Shown here piece by piece: positions 27,745-41,246 of a DNA stretch of 64,000 nt. The position numbers and the translations under genes are program-made. Every line of letters begins with the position of its first letter. The first letter of the stretch is position 1. The DNA comes from Buxus sempervirens (Eukaryota; Streptophyta; Magnoliopsida; Buxales; Buxaceae): positions 6,696,001-6,760,000 of the forward strand of contig OX387193.1 in NCBI GenBank assembly GCA_947561395.2. The letters are read 5' to 3'. Below the pieces are notes generated by a model. The model searched no databases and was not told where the DNA came from. It was given only the letters and a program-made list of their open reading frames with translations.

Positions 27745-27979
27745 CCTCCCCACCGCCTCAAATCCGACGAGATCAGACCAGAGCCTTTGGGGTTTGCCTT
27801 TTGAGAAGGATTTTGGAATTTGGATCGAAGCAATGCATGATGATTTTAGACCATCATGTATCATAATCCGATGATCCATACCGTTAATTTGAGATAATTT
27901 AGGGTTTTCATAAAAACACCTTGTACTTGTAGAAATTAATGAAGGCCCCTAGTTTTTCTAGTTTTGCTGGTAATAATCC

Positions 27980-28152
27980 CTTGAAAGATGATAACGAACA
28001 AATTGGTTACAAGTCATTTCGGGGTGTTTTCGTTTATGAACAGTGACCCTCATTTTCAATTATGTTAAAGAAGTATTACTATTTCTAATATCAATAATTA
28101 GCGACTGAAAATGTGTTATTTTTAATCTAAAAAGTATCACTAAAACCCAAAT
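27980..28152. repeat. Long-inverted-repeat MITE, partial copy 2
   Basis: Right-hand part shows AATTAGCGACTGAAAATG and AAGTATCACTAAAACCCAAA, matching the right arms of the copies at 18.1 and 58.1 kb. The left arm is poorly preserved. Confidence 0.5.
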
Positions 28153-28835
28153 ATTCATAAAACGAAGCTATACTATATATAATGAGAAGAGGTCTCTTGG
28201 GAAGCGTGCCTAACAAAATATGCAACTTTCCAAAAGAGCGCTTATATACTATCGAAAAGATTTATTAATAAAAAGATAGAACGGTCAAAACTACCTCAAT
28301 TTTTCCATAAACTAACCATCGGTTTTGCAATTGTTCCTTCAACATAGTTTCCCTCTATCTCTTCTTACACACGTGCACCCCTTCTAGTTTGATTTAAAAA
28401 GAATGGCTTGATGGAGATGATGCTTCGACGTATACTCTTTGTACACCTTTTCGCATGATAAGTACTTTGATATACTACACAAGTCTACTCATATTATATT
28501 AGGAATAAAATTAATTACAAAATGTGTAGCTACCCCGGTTTATTTGTAGCAATAGGTCTCTTTGATTCATTTCCATCAAAAAAAATTTTTTTTTTTGTGC
28601 TAATGTTTTATATCGTTTGAAATAAATTACAATAGAAAAAGTGAAAATTTTAAAACATTGCCACCCTACTATGAAATTTGTAACGCATGGTAGGGATCTG
28701 TACCATAATATAAACTATAAAGATAACCTTTGAGATTCTAGCTTGAAAATCATTTTATTTTTATAATCTAAATAACTCGCATGGCCATTGCTGACCTATA
28801 TAATTGTCCTCTGTATTGATTAAGTTGCATTAAGC

Positions 28836-28907
28836 GTTGTACATAGAGATGGCAATGAGGCAAGTTAAATGGTTGTACATAGAGATGGCAATGAGGCAAG
28901 TTAAATG
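28836..28907. repeat. 36-bp tandem duplication
   Basis: The segment containing GTACATAGAGATGGCAATGA followed by GGCAAGTTAAATG is present twice head to tail, the second copy running into a GGGTAACTCACC sequence. Confidence 0.85.
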
Positions 28908-28928
28908 GGTAACTCACCTTGTCCCGCC

Positions 28929-29267
28929 TAGGGGTGCAACTCAGTTTGGTTAAAATTGACTTTTGTTCAGTTTTTTAGTTGTTCGATTGAACCGAATTCA
29001 TATGTTTGCCTAAACCAAACCGACATAATATATTATATTATATATATATTTATATTAAACTTTGAAAGTTTACCTTTTAAACTTCGACGATATTGCAACA
29101 CAAGCATGTATTGATCTAACCTGAACCAAACCGAATTAAATTGATCTCCATGTAATTTGGTTCACCTGGGTTTTCAATTTTGTCCAGTTCAATTTGAGTT
29201 GACTGCAATACTTTCAGTTTGGTTTTGTGTTAACCTCAAAGCGAACTGAACCTGAGTTGTACCCCTA
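28929..29267. mobile_element. hAT-type MITE, 339 bp
   Basis: Terminal inverted repeats TAGGGGTGCAACTCAGTTTG and, at the other end in reverse complement, TAGGGGTACAACTCAGGTTC. Flanking 8-bp sequences GTCCCGCC (28921-28928) and GTTCCACC (29268-29275) agree at six positions, which fits an aged 8-bp hAT target duplication. No coding capacity. Confidence 0.8.
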
Positions 29268-29466
29268 GTTCCACCCCTAATGGTAGGGGTTTGGTAAATT
29301 GGGAAGTGAAAATTGAAAAAGGGCAAAGTTACCTATCTAAATATGCAAGATAAAATGATATTAGAAGGTTATTTTTGAAAAAATATATGTAGATATATGT
29401 TGGTACATTTCCCAAAGCCCAGTTCATTTTATATGTAGTATAGATATAGATCTAGATAGATACATA

Positions 29467-30509
29467 TAGGGGTGCTAAACGGGTCGGCCGGGGCCTGTTT
29501 AGCACGTGCTTGGCGGGCCGCGTCGTGCCGACCCATTAGCCAAAACCCCCGCATGGGCCAACCCGTGGCATGCCTAGGGCTGGGTTGTGCCGTGCCAGGC
29601 GGGGCTGGGTTGTGCCGTGCCAGGCGGGGCTGGCAAGCCTGGGTATTTTTTTGTAAAAAAAAAAAAAAGGACAATAATAAAAAACCATAAAAAAATCTTG
29701 AAAAATATGTTTACTTACCTCTTGAACTGTGTTGAGATGAGAAATTGCAAAAGTATTACTTGCATCGATTACTGCTTGATTGTCTAAACAGTAATCGAAG
29801 CAAGTAACACTTTTGCAACTCCTATGTAGACGTGAAGCGGCTTGTTCAGTGATTTGCTAACGGTTGGGTTCAAGGAGCACTGTGACTCTATGAAGAAAGT
29901 GAAGGAAAAAAAAATTCTAACTTTCTTAGAGTTGGTTAAAAGTTTGGCCAATGGTCGGCCTAGGGGCCCCCCCATGTGAGCACTTTGCTGAGTCTACCAG
30001 CCATTGGCCAAAACTTTAAATAAGACTCTAATAAAGTAAAAAGAGATGAGAAGAGGCGTGGTTTGGAGTGGGAAGGGTTAGGCCTATTTATAGAAAACTA
30101 TAAGTGGCATTTTACCACCTCTATCTTCAAATATGACTGTTGTGTTGGCTGTTAGAAGGATAGAAATGGTCATTTACAGTCAATTACAAGTATACCCCCT
30201 ATGGCTGTTGGGAGGGTAAAATTGGGGAAAAAAAAACTTTTTGAACCATTTTGGGGGGAAAAACGGCTAGCCGTTGGCATGCCTAGTGGGCCGGTACGCC
30301 GAGCTAGCATGCGGGCCTATTGGCCCCCGCTTGACGCGAGCCGTGCCGCTCGCGTTCCGAATGGGCCACGGCCCGCTGGGCTGACATGCTTGACGGGTTG
30401 CGCCCTATAATTAGGGCCTGGCATAGCACAGCTAGGGGAGTGGGCCTCCTAGCGGGCTGCGCCGGGCCGGTCCACTCGCGTGCCCGGCACGGCCAGGTAA
30501 GCAACCCTA
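29467..30509. mobile_element. Non-autonomous hAT-type element, 1.04 kb
   Basis: The element starts TAGGGGTGCTAAACGGG and ends CAACCCTA, giving short terminal inverted repeats, and is flanked by GATACATA (29459-29466) and GACACATA (30510-30517), an 8-bp target duplication with one mismatch. Both ends are GC-rich with subterminal repeats such as GGGCTGG-TGTGCCGTGCC (two tandem copies near 29578-29632). The middle carries two foldbacks (29746-29817 and about 29936-30020). No transposase-like protein is encoded; open frames inside are artefacts of GC-rich repeats. Confidence 0.85.
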
Positions 30510-30653
30510 GACACATATTAGATACGATAAAGGAGAGGGGGTAATATGCCTTGCATTTCAAGTAACGTGAAAAATGTAAGCTTGTGGAAAGGCTTTACGC
30601 CTCAATGTTATGCACTTGACCAACTAATACAAGTCTAATAAATTCCCAAACCA

Positions 30654-30660
30654 TATATAA
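30654..30660 (+). promoter_or_regulatory. TATA box of the PUX8-like gene
   Basis: TATATAA lies 97 bp before the ATG, followed by a CT-rich leader typical of plant start regions. The hAT element ends only about 145 bp upstream. Confidence 0.6.
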
Positions 30661-30756
30661 AGCGAAACCCTTCCTTCCTCAGCATCTCCTTCTCTCTATC
30701 ATCGCTAGTATAAGATTGTAAAATTATTTGCTAAATTCTCCCCAAACTCGCTTGCA

Positions 30757-33700
30757 ATGGCGAGACCCAATCAGGACGCAATCGAGACTTTCGTGAGCAT
30801 CACCGGCGCCTCAGAGGCCATCGCACTGCAGAAGCTTGAGGTAGGTGTCTGAATTTTGGATCAGTCCAGTTATCGTCTGTTCTTTTGTGTTATTTAGGGT
30901 TGTGGATTGAGTTATGCAATATGTGTTCTGGGTTTTATGCTTTTACCTATCAGATTATTAGTTTCTCTAGCCAATTCGTTATTAGGGTTTCAGTTTCATT
31001 GGATTATTGATTCATTTAGTATACGTCAGTTTCATTGTGAACTGTCGATTGCGCGACGCCTTAAATTATCAGGTTTAACATAAACAATTGTTTTTGGATT
31101 GATTGCAATTGATGAATGGATGTGGGTATTTGTATGACTTAAATATAGTCTTGGATGTGTAATTAATTGTGGGTATTTCTCTATGTACGAGGATTGTTTC
31201 CCACATTTCACATTTATTAAAATTTCACGGTGTACTAGAGATGCGTGGGCATGAATTCTTCTGCATCGAGCTGGAAAGTTTGCCTGTGATTCTTTTCTGA
31301 AACTTAAATAGATCCTTTTTGCTTTGAATGGCTATAAAATTTACTGCTGAATTGGGGATGATCTATTCTTTTTCTTAGAACAAGGAATACTATATCCCTG
31401 AGTCTAAAATTTACAAAAGTCACCCGAACTTAGCTCTCCTACTTGCGTTTAGGTTACAAAAGATAATTACATGACCAATATGTTGTTAGAATACCCTAGA
31501 CCAAATAAAGATCTCAAAATTCCATTCCCATAAAACTTTGGTTTTGGTTTTGGTCTCTGTGCCATTTCTGAAGTAAATACTCCATCACACATATAATCTG
31601 AATATTGCATGGAAAGATCTTATTTCTCTTATGAATCCATGTCATTAGGTAAAACAAATCAGATGGTGCAATGACCATTTTGAGTAAACACAATAACTTT
31701 GCTTCTTTTATATATGGTGGAAATTTTCTTCCTGCTATCTATTTTTCCTAGACAATCCTTGCACTTGTCTGACTATTGCACTAGTCCAGGAAGTGGACTG
31801 GTCCCATATCTCAGGAGCAAATAAAATTTATTTGTAGAAGTTATGAATTGTTAGTCAAAGTCTGGCTTGCAGAAGGGGCCTAAAGTCTGAGAATCTTAAA
31901 AGGTAGTCTTCTACATGAAGGTTCGTCGAAAATTTTTCATTAAATCAAGGATCTTAATGGTTCTTGAACAAAATGGTAAAACTTAATTGCACAAATTTCA
32001 TTGACTTTCTAAACAAAGAGCATCAGAATGTCTAAAGGTTGTGTGTGTTTTTAAAAGGCATTGTGCCAAGACCAAAAACACACAAAAGATACATGACAGT
32101 TCATTGTATATCACATTGGTATTTGTCTATACTCAAGAGCTTGCCTTATACTAGGACTCTTCATTGCATGATTCAGAAATACGCTTCTATTTTACCGATT
32201 AAAAGAAGTGAGAGTGGCATCGAAGCCAAAGCAGTTGTGTCACCTTTAGCTGTTGAACCAGGAATAGAATTCCACAGCTGAAGGTTGAAAAACATAGATA
32301 ACAGCTTGAGTTATTTATTTTTCCGCAAAATTAGTTCTTCCAGATTTTTGGCTGCGTAATTACAATATGGGAATTGGCTTCTTCTTTAAAGGTGCTGTTT
32401 AAGATACCAAAAGAATTGCAAAGATCATAAGTTCAATCTAATTGAAATTGATACTCCAAATTTCCAATGGATTGTAGAATTACCTTCATCTTCCCACGTC
32501 CATTGTTATTATTTAAACCTCAAGGTCCCTCTTCCTCTCTTTCTATCTCTATCTCTGCCCTTCCATCCTTTCTCTGATAGAAGTGTAATGTATTGACCTT
32601 TGTAAAGAAAGTTTGAGCATAAATTTTTCTATAGAAAATAACCTTGAAGATGTGAATTACCAGGTGAGAATAAGATTATGGCAAAAGAAATACTGTCTGA
32701 TATGCAAACAAGAAGCATTAGACCACTAAAGAGCTTCCTATTAGTTAGAAAAAAAGGGAGATTATCATGGGTATACTGGAATCTGCCCCCTGCTCAAAGT
32801 TTGAAGACAAGCTCCAAAATTACCGAAATGGTAAGTTCCTTTCCTTCAAATATCCTAATGTTCTATTCCTTCCATAGAGCCCAAAAAATAGCTGAAGGGA
32901 CAGTTTTGCATTGAATTGAACTCATGTTATTACCTTTAGAACAACCCAAATTCGTCCAAGCTTTCCCTTGATAACTGTGGTCTAAGAAGAAGAAATGCAT
33001 GCTGAGTTCAACCAAAAAGAGGAAAGCACTTACCAAGCTGCCTGAAAGTGCATAAAAAATGACTGACAGTTTCTCCACCCTTGTTACAAATCATGCATAA
33101 ATTAGGTGATCAATAGTTGGAATCCGATCAATATATGCAGTCCGCTACTTTAGGAGGCAACGTGGTTTGCCTAATCAACTTTGCGGGTCAAATTTCTGCA
33201 CTTCAACAGAAGTGCATCATGAAATGATTTTACGGAAAAGAATCCTGTATTCTCCCACTTCCATTTTTCATGCAGCTGCTCCTTGGTTTCCGCTGCATGA
33301 AATAGTGTTACCTAAGCACCAAATTGGAAGTGTTATCCTAAATTGGAAATCATCCACTTGATTTGATTTGCACATTGCTTACTCTTACGACTTTTATAAA
33401 TAAACACAAGTAAACGGTAAGGAAATTGATGTCTTATTTGAGAATCAACTCTCTATGCATATTTGCAGAACTTATTATTTTCCAATTGCTTACCTCTCTT
33501 AAAAGAATCAAATGAACTCATAATTGTGTTCCATAGTCCCACTGTATAAGAAACCCTAGGGGAGGCTGATGAATGCTCCTCTTGAAGACTATTGTACTTT
33601 GCAGCAATAGCCCTTTATCAGGGACTCTGCCTTTAAAAGCCAAATATCTGGAGTTGCTTTCTGAACGGAGATTTATTAGATTCACGAACCTCAGCCCATC

Positions 33701-36700
33701 CAACCTTCTAGTTCTTTGCATTAAATTCCACTTCACAATAAGATACCGATGACCTGCCATTAGACCACTCCAAAGAAGTCCTTCTCTGTTATTGCAAATT
33801 GTTAACAATATCTGTAACATGGGATAAAGGTGTGTAGGTTTGCCAGTTTTTTTGTTAGGTAAATGCATGCATGATTTTCATGCAAAAGGGGTTTGCATCT
33901 ATATTTTACACCTTTCTATATTAATAATGCATATACACTTAAATACCAATCCCAAAAATAAAAAAAAAGGAAAAATGAAAAATAGTGGTCTATGATTTTC
34001 ATCTAACCCCTCATTTTCGTCTTGCAGCATCATGGTCAGTCTCAAAATACCATCCAGAATCTCTAAAAATTGAACCTTCTGATGCCTAGGTATTTATTTT
34101 AAGCTAATCCATTTTAGGTTAGTACCTTGCCCACTTTTAAGGACCATCACTCAGTGTTATGGTAAAAGCTTCAGGTCCCAGTTTGAAAAATATAGGTTCT
34201 AGATTCTCTGCAGCCACTTTGCACAAAATGTCAAAGGTTAGGTCTGTTGTCGGTCCAACCTCTCAGGACTCTACTTTGGCATGGCAAGACCGGTATTGGG
34301 TTATGATCATTTTACTCGGTCAATTATCAAATGTTCATTACCTATGCTACTAGTTGAACAATAACCTTTTGGGATTCCAATTGGGTATGTGAATTGTCCA
34401 AGAAACTTCTGTGAAAATGGGATTCATATAATCTTTCGTCTTGGTATTTCTATGTTTTGGAAATATTAAAATGCCACTCAATATCTCTAAAAATCTACAT
34501 CATTAGCCATTTTAGGCAATGAATTAACACACTGTCAAATTTTTGTTCCCTATATACCGTTGAAATAGTGATTCAACCGTAGCATTTGGTCTGCAGTTAC
34601 TATTTTCAAGCTATGAACACTAATTGAAGGGAATCACTTGTCTTAACCATGAAGAAGAGGAGGAGAATAATGATTGAATCAGGTCTCTAGTTCAACAGGG
34701 TAAAAAAGAATATTGGAATGCCGGGTCTCTAAGAGCTTTGCATTTTAGTCACAGTAACCACTGGATGATAGAAAAGCTACTATAATATGCCATTGATGTA
34801 TTAATGTATTAAGTGAGAACAAAGACTTAGTTAATTTTTCAATGACCCTTCAATTGGGTTAACTTTCCAGAAAGCATGTTCTTGGACCTAAAACAAAATA
34901 AGTTGGATTAGATAGAAAATTAGCATTTGATATATCATTGTCAGTGTAAGGTTCATGTGACATTTGAGTTTTATGTTTAGAATTATTGAGAGAACAATCC
35001 ATGAATGAGCTTTTTTATCCCTTGCTGTCTATTGATTCACATCATAGCTAGAACATGAATTCTTAGGTTTAAGATACTTGTTTAAGAGGCGACTAATTTA
35101 GCTTCTGTTTGTTTTTGTGGAATCTCAATTCCCCTGGTACCCCAAAAAGAAGGAAAGAAAAAAAAAAAAAAAAACTTATTTCCTGTGCTTGAGATGAGAT
35201 TATGATTCCATTATTGCAATTCTGGATGAAACTCTATTTGATGAATTGAATTTTAGTGAATACCTAATTTGGCTTTTGGCTCAAGAGCAACTGCACACCC
35301 TGAGTTGTTTAGGTATTGATATTCTCACGATCCCAAGCCCCATTTCTTCAAAATATTTCCTCTTGCAAGTTTTCTGCAACCTGCTTTCAAGTCGCTGTCA
35401 AGTCTGTGATATTGCTTCTGTTTCTTTGTTTCAAATACAATTTTATTTCTGTGGTGTCTCATGTAGTCTGTGACATATGTTACATACTCCCTTTCTCTCT
35501 CTGCCTTTTTTTGCTTGTTTCTATGGTGCATTTGCTTTCCTTATGTCATTTTATTTTATTTTTCTACTTTTGAATGTTGATCAAGAACTTGGTTATCTTT
35601 CCTGATTTTATTTTATTTTGTTTTACATTGGTGCCTTATAATGGTAATCAGGAACATGGTGGTGATCTAAATGAAGCTGTGAATGCTTATTTTAGTGAAG
35701 GAGATAGAAACAAGTATGCCATTATAGTTATTCTGTCTAGTCTTTCCTTTGTTATTCTAATTTACCAAAAAATTTTCCTGGCACTATGTTGCAGTGATTG
35801 GTTTTATCTACCACTATTATCTGAACTTTTAACTTTCTGCTGTCCAGTGCACAGCCGAGGCCTGTTACTGCCACCCAAGATGATTTTATGGCTATAGATG
35901 ATCCAATGGAAGTTGAATCCCAAAGACCTTCCTTACCAGTTTTATCTGCTACTAGAAATCTGAATCCTTTTGCAATACTTGATTCCACCTTTGGTAGAAG
36001 TTTACTTGATGGGAGGGGTGCTACTGAGTTCAGCAGTCACGTGCCATTTGTTTCACATCCTAGAGAGGTGAGAGAGATCCCCATAGAGGTCAAGGATGGA
36101 AATGGTCAATCTGGTGGTTCTGGATCCGGGCCTGTTATTGAGGAAGTTACTGGAACTGCACAGGTTCATGGCCCAGAAATCCATGGGACTGTCATAATTG
36201 ATGATGAGGAAGAAGACGTCCCTATTGCTCCTAGTGGACATCCTGGAGTCCAATCTGAAAGAAGCGATGGACTTCCAGTTGGTAATCATAACGGCAGAAA
36301 TCCTAGACCAAGTGCCCCTGTATTGGACGGTTTTCCTGATTATAATAATGACATAGAAGAGGCAATGATTCAAGCTGCTATTGAGGCTTCGAAGCGGGAT
36401 GTTGAAGAGAGCTATAGAAATCAGCAATTTGGTGCTCTAAATGTATCTTTACTTTTTTCAACTGTTAAAAACTTGATGATGATGTTCCTTTGATTTTATT
36501 AATTAAGAGCCAACCATTTAATTGATCCATATCTTGGTACAGGATTCATCTAATCCAGGGCTTCAGCATTGGCAATCACACTTGGGAAATGCTGAGCTTG
36601 AACGTGAAGTTTCGTCGTTCTTAGAGGTATGCTGATCTTGCCGTTTTCTCATTTATAGATTATTTATTACATGGTTCTCCGACTCTTTCTTAACTTAATT

Positions 36701-39544
36701 TTGAGTTTCAGGCACAAAAGAAAGCACTGCATGAGGGAGCAGCAGAACCAGGTGTTTTTAATCCTTCCGATGTTGGAGATCTGGGAAAACTAACAGCAGA
36801 TAAAGAGAGGTGTATCTCTCTCTCTCTATCTCTCTTCTTTTTGTCTGCTTCCCTGCATGCTTGTTCACTCATATGTTTTTAGGTGGTGTGGCAATGGTCA
36901 ATTTGAAGGGATGGACGATTTATGGTGTTTAACTGATGTCTGATTTTTTTCCTTGTGGAGGCAAGGAGTTGGTTCTTTCAAGAAGGAATCCTTAATCCAA
37001 CCTAAATTGGAGGTAGGAAGCTCATCTATCCATGATGAAGCTGAAGATATAGAAGAGCAGCCGCTGGTGAGGCATCGGTCCAGACGTATATCTTCTGGAT
37101 CTGTGGATTCTGCCAAAGACGCTGGAGAAAATGCAGCTAGCGCACCATCAAGTCCTAGACAAGATGACGTCCATATTCATTCACAGCAGAATGGAGATCC
37201 TTTCCCTTCTGATGAGGTATCACCTATCTGTAACATAACCTTTTACGGTAATTTTAGCTAGAAGTTATGTGTAGGGGTTTAGTGAAACATTATCAGTACA
37301 TTAATTGATTTGCATCCCTAATGAGATGAAGTGGGGAGGCATCTCTTCCGAGGAACATGATGAAGCAGTAATGCTCGAGGCCGCAATTTTTGGTGGAATT
37401 CCTGAAGGAACTGCATATAATTTTGGATACTCATCTCAGCAGACCATGCAATCTGGTTTAGAAAGAAATGTGGGTCGCGATCCTTGGCAGGCACCGCGTC
37501 CTCCATCACCCACTCTGGCAGCACAGCGGTTACTCCGAGAACAGCAGGTTTGAACTTTTGTGTGGTAACCATGTGTTTGATGGAAACAATTTAGGCTGAT
37601 ACCACTGACCTTCTATTTGCATTCAGGATGACGAGTATCTTGCATCGCTGCAAGCAGACAAAGAAAAAGAATTGAAGGCAATAGAGGAGGCTGAGGCTCG
37701 TCGTTTAGAAGAATTAGCTGCTAAAGAAGCTGCTCTAGAAGAAGAAAGACGGAAACTGCGAGAGGAAGAGGTGATACTCAAATTAGATTTTCAATTTGCA
37801 TGGTACCTAATAAAAAACAGATCAATTAGAGGTATCCATTCACTAAATTTTTAATGCGGCTAAAAATATATTGGTGAAATCTCTCATATATTAGATGCTG
37901 CTAATAATGCACAATTTGTTCTCTTTATTTGTTCATTGAGCTTGTTACTATTTTTAGTTATTTATTAATTCTAATTTTTTCTTATTTATTTTAAAACCAT
38001 TTTTGTAACACTGATACCTATCCAATAGGAGGAACATAATTTTACTCTACTTGATTATTTTTAGTGGTTTATTAATGAGGATGTGTATATTCCCTTCTCA
38101 AGAATTCTTGACTTAGAGATTTATGCATCTGTAATCAGTTCTTAACTTTTGACCTTGAAAAAAATCCCAACTAAAACATGGTTGATGTATTAGCTTATGT
38201 GGATAAGTACGAAGCAATTTCTGCAATGTTACTTTTTCTTTTTACAATATCTGACATGGAATGATTAACTTCTAAGGACTTTGAAATGTAAATTTAAATC
38301 TCAACTTCATAATGCTTAGATTGCTTCAATATTGCCTTATCCTTGCTTCTTGTGGTCAAGATTTTTGACATTTTAAAGAGAAGAATACGATGTGGCTTTG
38401 TCAGTATGAGCAGTAGATTACTTGCTGCAATCATCAGTTCTTAGTCTCTTCAATATGGTTCAATTTTCTGTTTGGGATTATGTTGTGGTTCCTGATGCAT
38501 TATAGTTGAATTTGTGACTTCACTGCATTTATATGCACTAAGCACGGCTAAAACAAGATTAAAATTAGCAAGTGTTGATCAATTGTAGACCTTTAGTTTC
38601 ATCTTCCTATTTACTTCGCAGAAAATAAACAAGGATGTATTTGCATTGTTTGTGGTTGTATTCCTGATTTTTTTGACATATTTTTTCCTTAATTGCAGGA
38701 GTTTGAGAGGCAGCTGGCTGCTAAAGAAGCTTCTCTGCCTGAGGAACCAGCATTAGATGATGAGAATGCCATGACTCTTCTAGTCCGGATGCCAGATGGC
38801 AGTCGTCGTGGCCGTCGGTTTTTGAAGACTGACAAACTTCAGGTAAATTTTGTGAAAGATGACATTTTCTTTGCCTAATTTAGAAATTTTCTCAAACTAA
38901 CCAATATAGAACAGAAGAAAAGGTTTAATGTTGCTGACTTTAAGACATATAATTGTCGATTGTTGTTTCTTATATCTTTTGTTGGATCACATTGAACATA
39001 GTTCTGTTTTGCATTGCAGTCCCTTTTTGATTTCATAGATGTTGGTAGAGGGGTCAAGCCTGGCACTTATAGATTGGTAAGTATATTGCTGCATCTTTAC
39101 AATTTTTTCCCCCTTTTGTAACACCCCCCACCCCCCCCCACACCACCTGTGTCCCCACTCCCATCCACATCCTACACAACAAAACACAAACCACACTTCT
39201 CCATTCCTTTTGCCCCGTGTTTTTTTAAGACACTCCCATAAACATCTCCACGGACTTTCTCTCATGTTTGAAATTAAAAGAGACCACATTGGATGCTTTT
39301 TGTCTCATTTACTTTTGTGCCAAAATGCTTTGTTTACTGGACTCCAGTATGCAGTCAAAATACTGGGATTGGGATAAAATTACGATGTATCGATAGTTTC
39401 TACTCTTCTGATGCTCGTACTTTCCATGGTGAACAGGTAATGCCATACCCTCGGCGTGCTTTTGGCGATCACGAGTGTGGGTTAACTCTGACTGAATTAG
39501 GTCTGACAAGCAAACAAGAAGCCTTGTTTCTGGAGTTGATATAG
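30757..39544 (+). CDS. PUX8: PUX8-like UBA/UIM/UBX-domain protein (CDC48 adaptor)
   Basis: Plant UBX-domain protein of the PUX8 type, expected to bind ubiquitin and recruit the AAA-ATPase CDC48/p97. Eleven exons in frame give 615 residues: 30757-30840, 35652-35713, 35848-36442, 36543-36626, 36712-36809, 36961-37216, 37332-37547, 37627-37770, 38699-38842, 39020-39076, 39437-39544. Domains: N-terminal UBA (about 5-45; [29 protein letters not shown]), a ubiquitin-interacting motif near 217-235 ([17 protein letters not shown]), an acidic/serine-rich linker, a charged coiled coil (about 435-530; [20 protein letters not shown]) and a C-terminal UBX domain (about 530-615) with [11 protein letters not shown] and the YPRR loop corresponding to the CDC48-binding FPR turn. 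Intron 1 is 4.8 kb. Other PUX family members with this layout (PUX7, PUX9, PUX13) are less similar as I recall them. Confidence 0.92.
30841..35651 (+). other. Intron 1 of the PUX8-like gene, 4.8 kb
   Basis: AT-rich and non-coding, bounded by GTAGGT and ATCAG. I see no transposon with clear ends and no nested gene; short open frames are unremarkable. A 5'-proximal long first intron is common in plant genes and may carry enhancing sequence, which cannot be judged here. Confidence 0.7.
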
Positions 39545-41246
39545 TAAATTCTACTTCTTTAGAGAAAAACTTTGTAGCTAAAATTATTTTCAGAAAGTGC
39601 TTTTTAGTATTACATACACATGAATGAAATATAGAAAGCTTGATTCAGCTCCGGATATTTGATTGGAATGCCAGGAAGTTAGAAAGGGAGATACCCTGAA
39701 TTATTGCACTGAAGATGATGGGAAACTTTAGACCACCATTCAGCAATTCCTGAGGGGAAGAAACATTTGTTTTGGTTGGTGGCTTTGGATGGTGAATGCA
39801 TGGGGCATGTACATATATATTAACTTATTTGTTTACTACAACATGAAACTTTATCTCTTTCGCTTTTGGAAGTGCTCCAATCCTTCCCAAATGCTTTGTA
39901 ACTCATTTCTTTAAACATGGGGTTTGAATTAGGATTTTTTTTTGAATCCTAATCCAATACTTAAGACCGTGGTAACGTAAAGGTGGGTCATTGAATTTTG
40001 AACTTCATCGCACTCCAATAATTGATCTTAAAATCTTTCAGAGTTTTCAAACTGGAGTTGGTTGGTTAGGTATACGTCAACAAAAAAGCCAGGTTGACAA
40101 AGAGACAAAGTTATTTTATTCTGGCTTTATCCCACGACTTTTTCTATCAAAAGCCATGGAGCCGTTACATTCCAGTTTGAACTGGTTTTCTGTACTTATT
40201 TCCAGTGTCTCGATCGGTTAGAATCTGTTTGGATGAATCGGGGTTTATATAGCGTTTGGTAATGCTTGAGGAGGTAATTTTTGTTTTTTAAAAGCAAAAA
40301 AGTTAGTTTAGTTAGCAAATTCTTTTGTTATACTTTTCAAAAGCAAAAAAAGTTAAAGTTTTAACTTTTTTAAAAGCAAAAAACCTTCACTTTGGTAAAG
40401 CATAAGCAAAGCTCAAAGTGATCTTTATTGGTGACTGATAATTCCGAGATCAATATTTCTTTCTTCACAAACCTTCATCTCTACTACCATTAGCTATCAA
40501 CTTGCGATAATTTCGAACAAGATGACGAAGGTTTACCAAACAGACTTTTTAAAGGTGCTTCCTAATATTAACTACTAACATTTCTGAAGTCTATCCGAAT
40601 GCTGGCTTTAGTGATACCGGATTAAATTAAGCACTTAGTCTATGCACTTATAAGTTAAGCTCGTATCTTAGTTCACATTACTTACCATGTGCATTCACAA
40701 GTCGGCTCATCTATTTAGTTAACACTTTAAGAGCTGGCTGTACGTCCAGGTTATAGTCAACTCTGTCCTAAAAAGCCATTTCATGAATGGCCCTTGACCG
40801 ATTGGGTTCCATCCATGTGAGTCCTTATCTTCCTCTTCAACTTTTGTTTTCTTGACTTTAAAGGGTATCAGCCCTCTGAAAATCACCATGATCGTCCACA
40901 TCCAAAGGTTTCCCAATTTAATAAACAATATGAAATCCACAAACAAAACAAAAATCGGCTGTAGTAAGTGGCCTGTCATGTCTGTCTTTTTTTAGAATTT
41001 GCTTTGTTGCCTCAAGAGGGAGAAACACACTTCCTTTATTCATAAAGTACTAAGCCTTTTACATAACCATAACTAACATCCATGAAAGAAAATCTAACAA
41101 AAAAAAAAAAAAAAGAAGAAATAATCTTCTTCCTGTTTATTGAGTGCTGAGGCTCAGGTTCTGTTTATGCAGCTGTTGAGAAAAATATTAAAAAAGATGT
41201 TAGTCAAACAGTGAAATGAAATGTTTTATAGACATAAAACAAACAT
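39545..41246. other. Convergent region, PUX8-like / A9-like
   Basis: Contains the 3' untranslated regions and simple AT-rich sequence. A short TTTTAAAAGCAAAAA motif is repeated around 40280-40385. No gene recognised. Confidence 0.6.

Larger units (their letters stand above)
27745..30756. other. Divergent PIG-U / PUX8 intergenic region
   Basis: Shared upstream region of two oppositely transcribed housekeeping-type genes. It contains half of a long-inverted-repeat MITE (27980-28152), a tandem 36-bp duplication (28836-28907), a 339-bp hAT-type MITE (28929-29267), a 1.04-kb hAT-type element (29467-30509) and the PUX8 TATA box (30654-30660). No gene was recognised. Confidence 0.75.

Noticed and set aside
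27584..27874. Plus-strand open frame over the start of PIG-U
   Set aside because: Antisense shadow of PIG-U exon 1, which has clear family homology on the minus strand.
29429..29690. Opposite-strand open frames rich in Gly, Ala, Pro and Arg
   Set aside because: They arise from GC-rich subterminal repeats of the hAT element.
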